The notes under the pieces: model-generated
Told to the model about the DNA's origin: nothing
What the model saw: only the letters and a program-made list of their open reading frames with translations
The model's database searches: none
Assembly (NCBI GenBank): GCA_025800305.1
Contig: JAOXRY010000404.1
Span: forward strand, 1-5,025
DNA length: 5,025 nucleotides
From: Campylobacterales bacterium
GTDB taxonomy: Bacteria; Campylobacterota; Campylobacteria; Campylobacterales; SZUA-545
Direction: 5' to 3'
Shown: in pieces, positions 1 to 5,025 of the stretch
How the letters are laid out: every line of letters starts with the position of its first letter
Numbering within the stretch: the stretch's first letter is position 1
Position numbers and translations under genes: made by a program

Positions 1-1284
1 GAGACTGGTATATCCTTTATATTTTATATTTTGTTTCTGGGAGTTACTTTCTTCTATCCCTTCTAATTTAGAATCAACAAACTTTAATCCAAAATCTATT
101 GAAGAACTATCAAAAATTTCTCCAAAAAAACCGATACCTACGCTATAAGTATTTCCTGTAATTTTTCCATCAAAAAAATCTGCTTTCAACTCTCCATAGC
201 CACCACCTAAAACTAAGTATGGATTAAATCCTAAGATCTTACTATCCAAACTATACTGTATATTCAAAAAGCCAAGATTGGTACTTCCTTGATCATATTT
301 GTGGTGTTCTAGGATAACCTCTGATAGAAAACTATTAGAAAAATCATAGCCTATCCCAAGAAGATATCCTGTTGTATTTTCTTGTGTTACTTTAGAAATT
401 GGAGTAGAAGTATCCCATGAAGATTCAATTTTAGAAGTAATAGCTCCAACTCCAATTTTCATAAAAAAACCACTCTCTACACTTTTTTCACTCTGTGTTT
501 TTACAATTTGAGTTTTCTCTTTTTTTATTGATTTTTGTTCTCCTTCATAGGTAATAATAGGAGGAAGATATTTGGCTCTGTCTAGAGAAAAATTAATAGC
601 GATTTTAGTGGTATTTGAATTTGTTTTATCCTCATTAATATTTATCTCTGATTCTTTATATCTATTATTCCATCCTAATGTTTTAAAACGTATTTTTCTA
701 TAACCTTTTGAAAGTGAGTGAATGTTTACTGTTCTAACTCCTTCTTGACTTTCTAAAAGTCCATCTATTATCTTTATCTCTTTGAAAATCTTATCTTCTT
801 CTTTTTCATATATCACAATAAGAGTCCATCCACTATCTATATCGTCGTCATATTTTTTTATCTCTTCAATAGTAAGAAAAAACTCTGTTTCTGATTGAAT
901 GTTTTCTAAATAATCAGTAATATCAGTAGAAGATAGAAAATATCTTCTGTCTACTTCTTGATATTCTTGGGAGAAATACTTATAGTTTTTTTGATCTTTT
1001 AGTCGGATTCCTATTTTACTCTTTTTATATTCTTTCTTTCCCCACCAATAGATTCTTCCATATTTAATCTTTTTAAGATCTTTTAAAATTAAGAGATTTT
1101 TTGATGAGTTATAGGTTTGCGTATCGTAATCAAGATCTTTATAAAAACCAAAATTTAGCTGAGATTGTTGAAGGTTTTCTCCAACTGCTACAATCTCTCC
1201 TTGAACCACTTCATCATATCTTATGACCCCATTACTTAGAAGAACCACAGGAATCAAAAAAACAAATATGACACCTTTTATCAC
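1..1284 (-). CDS. Exported two-domain protein: adhesin-like N-terminal domain plus C-terminal outer-membrane beta-barrel (3' end outside window)
   Basis: The reading frame runs open from a GTG at 1284 to base 1, giving 428 codons with no stop, so the C-terminus lies beyond the window. GTG is chosen because AGGAGA (1291-1296) sits six bases upstream and no better start is near; it overlaps the preceding stop as GTGA. Residues 2-19 form a hydrophobic signal peptide, probably cleaved after SNG. Residues about 20-235 carry a spaced pattern that I associate with secreted adhesin-like beta-sandwich domains (DUF3344-like): YWWG at 79-82, a DxTDYL element at 121-126, GWTLIVIYE at 152-160 and IIDGL at 172-176. 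A lysine-rich linker (about 247-270) follows. From 271 to the end, alternating aromatic and glycine-rich strands (near 271-281, 303-315, 316-327, 334-347, 352-366, 374-390, 393-405 and 419 onward) resemble a small eight-stranded barrel of the OMP_b-brl/OmpA-like type. The eighth strand is cut by the window edge, so only a short tail should be missing. Function is unknown. The barrel call is firmer than the N-terminal domain call. Confidence 0.85.
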   Translation of the reverse strand, partial: MIKGVIFVFLIPVVLLSNGVIRYDEVVQGEIVAVGENLQQSQLNFGFYKDLDYDTQTYNSSKNLLILKDLKKIKYGRIYWWGKKEYKKSKIGIRLKDQKNYKYFSQEYQEVDRRYFLSSTDITDYLENIQSETEFFLTIEEIKKYDDDIDSGWTLIVIYEKEEDKIFKEIKIIDGLLESQEGVRTVNIHSLSKGYRKIRFKTLGWNNRYKESEININEDKTNSNTTKIAINFSLDRAKYLPPIITYEGEQKSIKKEKTQIVKTQSEKSVESGFFMKIGVGAITSKIESSWDTSTPISKVTQENTTGYLLGIGYDFSNSFLSEVILEHHKYDQGSTNLGFLNIQYSLDSKILGFNPYLVLGGGYGELKADFFDGKITGNTYSVGIGFFGEIFDSSSIDFGLKFVDSKLEGIEESNSQKQNIKYKGYTSL

Positions 1285-1544
1285 CTATTCTCTCCTAAGA
1301 AATACTCTCCACGAAGAAGTTTTGCACTTCCTGAATTTACCACTACAAACTTTGCATTATCACTAAGCCTATGGGAGATATTGATATCTGTCGGATCTGT
1401 AAGTTTTATTACCTCATCTCCATCATAAACTCTGTAGCTTACTCCATTTTCCAATGGAACCTCTACACCCTTTTCACTCATCTCACCAGTACACCCACTA
1501 TAAAAAAATAAAGAGATAAAAATCATATATTTAAAATACTTCAT
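1281..1544 (-). CDS. Small putative lipoprotein, 87 residues, function unknown
   Basis: The ATG at 1544 is preceded by AGAAGG (1552-1557) at a normal distance, and the gene ends in TGA overlapping the next gene's GTG. The N-terminus (MKYFKYMIFISLFFYSGC) is a short basic stretch plus a hydrophobic core ending in SGC, which fits a lipoprotein signal with Cys18 as the lipidated residue. The -3 position is Tyr rather than Leu or Ala, so the lipobox is imperfect. Thr-Gly-Glu follow the cysteine, with no Asp at +2, so in enterobacterial terms it would go to the outer membrane; that rule may not hold here. The mature part is only about 70 residues, with alternating hydrophobic and polar stretches that suggest beta structure (VSYRVYDGDEVIKL, KFVVVNSGSAKLLRG). 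I recognise no named family. Its place between a secreted propeller protein and a barrel protein suggests a part in the same envelope assembly. The segment starting PLENG loosely resembles the last 30 residues of the upstream protein. Confidence 0.85.
   Translation of the reverse strand: MKYFKYMIFISLFFYSGCTGEMSEKGVEVPLENGVSYRVYDGDEVIKLTDPTDINISHRLSDNAKFVVVNSGSAKLLRGEYFLGENR
1291..1296 (-). promoter_or_regulatory. Ribosome binding site AGGAGA for the barrel gene
   Basis: It lies inside the lipoprotein coding sequence, six bases before the GTG at 1284. It decides the GTG start and, with the GTGA overlap, points to translational coupling. Confidence 0.8.
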
Positions 1545-1551
1545 AAATCAA

Positions 1552-1557
1552 CCTTCT
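1552..1557 (-). promoter_or_regulatory. Ribosome binding site AGAAGG for the lipoprotein gene
   Basis: It overlaps the TAG stop (1556-1558) of the propeller gene and stands seven bases before the ATG at 1544. The 11-base gap between the two genes has no room for a promoter, so the lipoprotein must be read from the upstream transcript or from a promoter inside the propeller gene. Confidence 0.75.
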
Positions 1558-3691
1558 AAAATTTAATCTTGTCTATTAGAACTGTATTTGCATCAATATA
1601 CATCTCACTGCCACTTTCTCTCACATTAACCATATTTCCCTCTTCTAAAGGAGTAGAACTATCTACCGTAGGATTATCGTTTATGTTTCTATTTGTAGCT
1701 GTATTGATAAGAACATATTTAGAGATTGTAGTTCCATCAGCAGCTGTTAAGATCTCAACTTTTACTGTATATCCATTGAGGGTGACTGTATTACTTTTTG
1801 CTATTGTCTTTACAGAGCCATCACTCTGTATCGTTGTATTTGATTCTCCATGGATCTGGCTTTTTGCGAGGGTTGTTTTTCCATTTCGTACAACTTTATG
1901 TTCTGCTGTTCCATCAGTATTTGCTTTTACAGAAAATACCGTCCCATCTTTTGTTGCATTTGTTTCAATTGAACCATCAGTAGCAATTACTGTTTTTGCA
2001 CCAATAATCTTACTTATCGCTTCTGCTGTTACATTATCTGTTTGAATTTCAAGTTTATGAACAGCCTCTCCACTATTTTTAGTTTTTACTTCTACTGAAA
2101 TTGTCTTACTGTCGCTATTGGTTGTTACTCCAGATGTAGTCACCCCACCATCTCCATCTACGCTAGTAGCTGTTGTTCCTAAATTTGAAATAGCCTCTAT
2201 CTTCTTACCATCAATTATCTTTTCATGAAGAACTGCAGTGGATGTCCATTTGGCATAAAGAGTAATATCTCCACTGATTGCTGTTGTAAAATCAAAACTA
2301 CTTGTTAAACCACTATCACTGTACCAACCTTCAAAAGTAGCATTTGTTTTGGTTGGATCTGTTGGCTTTGTGGCAGTATTCCCACTTACAATATCCAAAG
2401 AAGAGACAGCACTTCCACCATCAACATCAAATGTTACTGTATAAGTTACTAAATTTGTCCATTTTGCATAAAGAGTAATATCAGAATTATTTACATATTT
2501 ACTCTCAACTCCATAATCAGTTCCACTACCATCTGCTAAAGTATTCCATCCTACAAAAGTAAAATTTGTTTTTGTTAAACTTCCTGAATTTGTAGATAGT
2601 GTCAGATTTATATCTTCTGTTTTTGTTTGATCTGCGGGAACTGAACCTCCCGTATTCCCATTTCCATTATAAGTTATGGTGTATGTTGTGGGAGTTGAGT
2701 TTTCTACAATTTGTGCTGTTTTTGGGAAAAGACCAGAAGAGACTTGTGGCGTATCAGAAGTTGCTATTGTACTATGCACATTCAATGTATCTTTATCTAC
2801 TAATACTAATTCATCAGAGTGATGGCACACAAGATATAGATATTTGTCTTTTAAATTTACAGAAAGACAACCATCACTTGCTCCTAGATATTTCATTTCT
2901 GCAACAACCTTATTTACGAGATCTATTTTCACAAGATATTGGTCATTAACACCATACAAAATCTTACCATCCTCAGTAATTTCTAAATTCAATAATATAC
3001 TAGTGTCATAACCTTTTTTAATTTCTATGTACTCTGATGTATTTGTGGACACATCATAAATTTGAAGTCTATTCTCACCGGCACTTGCTATGTATAGTTT
3101 TGTTTGTTCTGAATTAGTGATAAGATTCCCTGGATTAGAAACTGTATTAATGGTTTGTACTACAGAATCATTTGAAAGATCTATCTTACTAACAGTATTT
3201 GAACCTGAATTACTCACATAGATATGATCCTTTATTCTTACAATATCTTTAGGTTTAGAATCTACCACCACATAGCCTGTTCTTCGGTAAGTATTCATAT
3301 TAATTATATCAATATAATTTTGTCTACTTGCTGCTATATATGCTTTTGTACCATCTTTATTAAATGTTCCTCCCTCAGGCCATGGTGTCGCTATTAAATC
3401 TACTGTTGCAATTACAGCATCTGTTGATGTATCAATAACAGAGACAGTATGAGAACTCCAGTTTGAAACTAATACTTTTGTTCCGTCAGGAGAAAAAATA
3501 GTGCTATTGGGTCCATTTCCAACAGTTATTTTTCCCTTTTCTATTGTATTATCAGTTAAATTAACTACATCAACTTTGCCTGTTATTCTTGAGGGAATAA
3601 ATCCTTTATTAAATGTTGCACTACATACAAATGAATAAGACAGAAAAAAAAGTAAAAAAACCTTACCAACATAATTTTTATAAATAGTCAT
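1556..3691 (-). CDS. Secreted YVTN-type beta-propeller protein with two Flg_new (Listeria-Bacteroides) repeats and a repetitive C-terminus
   Basis: The 711-residue product starts at an ATG behind a strong AAGGAGA (3701-3707). Residues 1-25 are a Sec signal peptide with a good cleavage site after VCSA. Residues about 37-325 form a YVTN/SMP-30-like propeller. Successive blades show a repeated (Y/V)(V/I)xN/A...VxxID pattern beginning near 37, 73, 117, 157, 199, 245 and 285, seven in all; the first is partial and may close the ring with the last. Two Flg_new/InlB B-type repeats follow at about 336-412 and 416-483, each with an FxGW core and ending ITLYAKWT. Residues 497-663 hold three diverged repeats of 50-60 residues built around a DG(S/G)(V/I) turn, and a polar tail ends in DKIKF. 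There is no catalytic motif, heme motif, LPXTG signal or clear C-terminal sorting signal. Propeller plus InlB-type repeats suggests surface display, binding or scaffolding. The route past the outer membrane is not visible. It is the first gene of the exported trio. Confidence 0.92.
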   Translation of the reverse strand: MTIYKNYVGKVFLLFFLSYSFVCSATFNKGFIPSRITGKVDVVNLTDNTIEKGKITVGNGPNSTIFSPDGTKVLVSNWSSHTVSVIDTSTDAVIATVDLIATPWPEGGTFNKDGTKAYIAASRQNYIDIINMNTYRRTGYVVVDSKPKDIVRIKDHIYVSNSGSNTVSKIDLSNDSVVQTINTVSNPGNLITNSEQTKLYIASAGENRLQIYDVSTNTSEYIEIKKGYDTSILLNLEITEDGKILYGVNDQYLVKIDLVNKVVAEMKYLGASDGCLSVNLKDKYLYLVCHHSDELVLVDKDTLNVHSTIATSDTPQVSSGLFPKTAQIVENSTPTTYTITYNGNGNTGGSVPADQTKTEDINLTLSTNSGSLTKTNFTFVGWNTLADGSGTDYGVESKYVNNSDITLYAKWTNLVTYTVTFDVDGGSAVSSLDIVSGNTATKPTDPTKTNATFEGWYSDSGLTSSFDFTTAISGDITLYAKWTSTAVLHEKIIDGKKIEAISNLGTTATSVDGDGGVTTSGVTTNSDSKTISVEVKTKNSGEAVHKLEIQTDNVTAEAISKIIGAKTVIATDGSIETNATKDGTVFSVKANTDGTAEHKVVRNGKTTLAKSQIHGESNTTIQSDGSVKTIAKSNTVTLNGYTVKVEILTAADGTTISKYVLINTATNRNINDNPTVDSSTPLEEGNMVNVRESGSEMYIDANTVLIDKIKF
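1703..2203 (-). repeat. Three diverged protein-level repeats in the C-terminal part of the propeller protein
   Basis: Residues about 497-553, 554-604 and 605-663 can be aligned by eye. Each begins with a short A(I/K)S segment, passes through a DG(G/S)(V/I)xT turn (513-519, 572-577, 624-629), then a V(F/E)VK-type strand, a second turn with (D/S)G(T/E), and an H/SK(L/V/Y) strand. Similarity is structural and sparse rather than base-level, so these look like old duplications. I infer a beta-rich stalk or fibre-like segment. Confidence 0.55.
2243..2446 (-). repeat. Second Flg_new / InlB B-type repeat unit
   Basis: Encodes residues about 416-483 of the propeller protein. It shows the typical order of the Listeria-Bacteroides repeat: YTVTFDVDGG, a proline-containing loop, FEGWYSD, and the closing ITLYAKWT. 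This family forms small beta-grasp-like modules, usually in surface-exposed proteins. Bases 2244-2269 are nearly identical (25 of 26) to 2457-2482 at the end of the first unit. Confidence 0.85.
2456..2686 (-). repeat. First Flg_new / InlB B-type repeat unit
   Basis: Encodes residues about 336-412. It starts YTITYNGNG, has a GGSVPAD loop, then FVGWNT followed by ADGSGTDY, and closes with ITLYAKWT. It is directly followed by the second unit. The two units share their frame and closing motif but differ in internal length and most internal residues. Confidence 0.85.
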
Positions 3692-3700
3692 TGTAGCATC

Positions 3701-3707
3701 TCTCCTT
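3701..3707 (-). promoter_or_regulatory. Strong ribosome binding site AAGGAGA for the propeller gene
   Basis: Near-perfect Shine-Dalgarno sequence nine bases before the ATG at 3691. An earlier ATG (3697-3699) is too close to it and is followed by a stop after three codons, which supports 3691 as the true start. Confidence 0.8.
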
Positions 3708-3729
3708 ATACTAATAGCTCTTTTTTAAT

Positions 3730-3735
3730 ACTATA
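3730..3735 (-). promoter_or_regulatory. Possible sigma-70 -10 element (TATAGT) for the three-gene unit
   Basis: The 86-base gap between the kinase stop and the propeller start is very AT-rich. On the minus strand TATAGT differs from TATAAT at one base and leaves room for a short leader containing the ribosome binding site. No -35 box stands 16-18 bases upstream; TTGAAA is present but only 10 bases away. Campylobacterota promoters often lack a clear -35, so the site is possible but weakly supported. No hairpin terminator for the kinase gene is visible in the gap, so read-through from the kinase is also possible. Confidence 0.35.
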
Positions 3736-3777
3736 TTTTTCTTATTTCAAATTGGTTTTAATATGTGAAAAAAGTGA

Positions 3778-5025
3778 TTAAATAGAAAATAAAATTTGAA
3801 AAAAGACTCCTCTATCTCTATTTTCTACTGTTATAGAACCTTTTAGTTTCTCTTCAACTAGCATTTTTAAAATAGGTAGTCCCATCCCTTGATTGCTCCC
3901 ACCTTTTTTTGTTGATACAAAGTATTCAAAAGCTTTCTCAACAGGGCTAATCTTAATTCCCCCTCCATTATCTCTGTAGTGAAGGATAATCTCTGAATTT
4001 TTCTTTTCTATAAAAATTGAGATCTTATTATTACTATTTGGCGAAGAGATAAACTCATCTAAAGAGTTATTGATCATAATTAAAACAATATTTGAAAAAA
4101 TATGTTCATACCCATATATTTTTTCCAAATCTGTCTTTAGATCTATCTGTGCTTTTGAAAGTGTCACTTTAGAACTTAAGATCTTTTTTATATTGTTAAT
4201 TGTTTCTTTTAAAAAGAACTCTTTTTTCTCAATATCTTTTCCATAAAACTCTGAGAATTCATCCATTGTATTTTTCATAAAAGCAATATCAGAGTTTAAA
4301 CTAGGAAGTTTACTTTTTACTGTAGGAATTAACTCATCTGTTTTATGATGTAATATGGCTTCAAAAAGAGTAATTGAGGTACCTATATTTGTAAGTGGCT
4401 GTTTCCATTGATGAGTAATATGACCTATTGCTTGTCCTATTGAGTAAAACCTTGATTGCTCTAAGAGAAGTTCTTTATTTTTTTTCAGATCTTCTATCTC
4501 TTTTTTTGTTTTCTCGTATTGGATTAGCGTCAGTAGGCTTATATCAATTAATATTCCAAAAAAAGGCAGATAACTCACTATTTTTCTATCTTCAATACTT
4601 CCAGACAATCCCAAAAGATAAAGGACTGTTGAGGTTAATAAAATACCCTGCCCTGCAATATATACTTTTGCTCCCGCTTCTTTTTTCATATACATATAGA
4701 TACCAAATAAAATTATTAATACTAAAGTACTTTTATAAAATGGTTGGGTTATTTTTGTAATATAAAATAGACTATTATCAAATAAAACTGCAAAAATAAC
4801 TATAGAGATAAGGGTTCCGTTTATTGCCATAACTCCGTAGAAAAATGTTTTAAGTTTTTTATATTTTTTTCTTACTTCAAAAAAAACATAGGAAAAAATT
4901 ATTAAAAACAAAATTCCAGTATCTCCTACAACCCATGTTAAAAGCGTAATTAACTCTAAATTAACTCCAATATCTAACTGATAGAGTATTCCATTGCTAA
5001 GAATCAAATAACTTCCTATTAGTAA
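3778..5025 (-). CDS. Membrane sensor histidine kinase, 7TMR-DISM type (5' end outside window)
   Basis: The frame is open to the right edge: six codons (LLIGSY) precede a TTG at 5007 with no stop. That TTG has a weak AGGAAG upstream, but it lies inside what looks like transmembrane helix 2, so I take it as internal and the gene as truncated. Residue numbers below count that TTG as 1. Five full membrane helices lie near 20-43, 54-76, 86-106, 112-134 and 143-165, matching helices 3-7 of a 7TMR-DISM_7TM sensor; NGILYQL at 5-11 fits the end of helix 2. A short coiled coil (about 165-185) leads to the kinase core. The H-box is GHITHQWKQPL with phospho-acceptor His199. The N-box is INNSLDEF (Asn314 likely), G1 is DNGGG (346-350), the F-box region is EYFVSTKKGG and G2 is QGMGLPIL. 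All ATPase elements are present, so the kinase should be active. The missing N-terminus would normally carry a periplasmic ligand-binding domain. No response regulator is visible. The stop is TAA at 3778-3780. Confidence 0.95.
   Translation of the reverse strand, partial: LLIGSYLILSNGILYQLDIGVNLELITLLTWVVGDTGILFLIIFSYVFFEVRKKYKKLKTFFYGVMAINGTLISIVIFAVLFDNSLFYITKITQPFYKSTLVLIILFGIYMYMKKEAGAKVYIAGQGILLTSTVLYLLGLSGSIEDRKIVSYLPFFGILIDISLLTLIQYEKTKKEIEDLKKNKELLLEQSRFYSIGQAIGHITHQWKQPLTNIGTSITLFEAILHHKTDELIPTVKSKLPSLNSDIAFMKNTMDEFSEFYGKDIEKKEFFLKETINNIKKILSSKVTLSKAQIDLKTDLEKIYGYEHIFSNIVLIMINNSLDEFISSPNSNNKISIFIEKKNSEIILHYRDNGGGIKISPVEKAFEYFVSTKKGGSNQGMGLPILKMLVEEKLKGSITVENRDRGVFFQILFSI

Noticed and set aside
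1569..2045. 158-codon plus-strand open frame opposite the propeller gene
   Set aside because: It lies wholly antisense to the repetitive C-terminal part of a well-supported gene. Its product is a run of hydrophobic and threonine/serine residues from the mirrored repeat codons, with no recognisable domain.
2819..2869. Cysteines and histidines in the propeller (Cys275, Cys289-His290-His291) as a metal or heme site
   Set aside because: There is no CxxCH heme motif or conserved metal-binding pattern. The two cysteines lie on neighbouring strands and could at most form a disulfide.
2599..2949. 116-codon plus-strand open frame
   Set aside because: Antisense to the propeller and first InlB-B repeat. 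Its leucine/tyrosine-rich composition is what reverse-complemented AT-rich codons produce.
3688..3699. Three-codon mini-ORF (ATG CTA CAA TGA) overlapping the propeller start as ATGA, a possible leader for translational coupling
   Set aside because: Its ATG is only about two bases from the Shine-Dalgarno core, too close for efficient initiation, whereas the main ATG has good spacing. Chance is the simpler explanation.
3736..3777. Possible terminator after the kinase gene
   Set aside because: The region has T-runs and A-runs but no stable GC-containing stem before a T-tract on the minus strand.
4428..4760. 110-codon plus-strand open frame with hydrophobic segments
   Set aside because: Antisense to the kinase membrane region and H-box. 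Its hydrophobicity mirrors the opposite strand and it has no independent support.

Overview
The window looks like part of a low-GC (roughly one third G+C by eye) Gram-negative genome, most likely a Campylobacterota (Epsilonproteobacteria) such as a Sulfurimonas-, Sulfurovum- or Arcobacter-like organism. This is inferred from three things. The histidine kinase has an H-box of the HQW(K/R)QPL type behind a 7TMR-DISM membrane sensor. The secreted proteins have mosaic architectures, and one carries a predicted outer-membrane beta-barrel. Codon use is AT-rich. No species can be named from the sequence alone.

All genes are on the minus strand, so the window reads from right to left. At the right edge (3778-5025) is a histidine kinase that has lost its 5' end to the window boundary. 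An 86-base gap (3692-3777) holds a possible promoter and a strong ribosome binding site. Three tightly packed genes follow, all for exported proteins. The first is a 711-residue protein (1556-3691) with a seven-bladed YVTN-type propeller, two Flg_new/InlB-B-type repeats and three degenerate repeats. The second is an 87-residue putative lipoprotein (1281-1544). The third is an exported protein (1-1284) whose N-terminal half resembles a domain of surface adhesins and whose C-terminal half looks like an eight-stranded outer-membrane barrel. Its frame is still open at base 1.

The three exported genes almost certainly form one transcription unit. The lipoprotein's ribosome binding site overlaps the stop codon of the 711-residue gene, and the barrel gene starts with a GTG that overlaps the lipoprotein stop as GTGA. 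A reasonable inference is a co-produced cell-envelope assembly: a secreted or surface propeller protein, a small lipoprotein and an outer-membrane barrel partner. The upstream sensor kinase may or may not control it. No RNA genes, mobile elements, CRISPR arrays or convincing terminators were seen.
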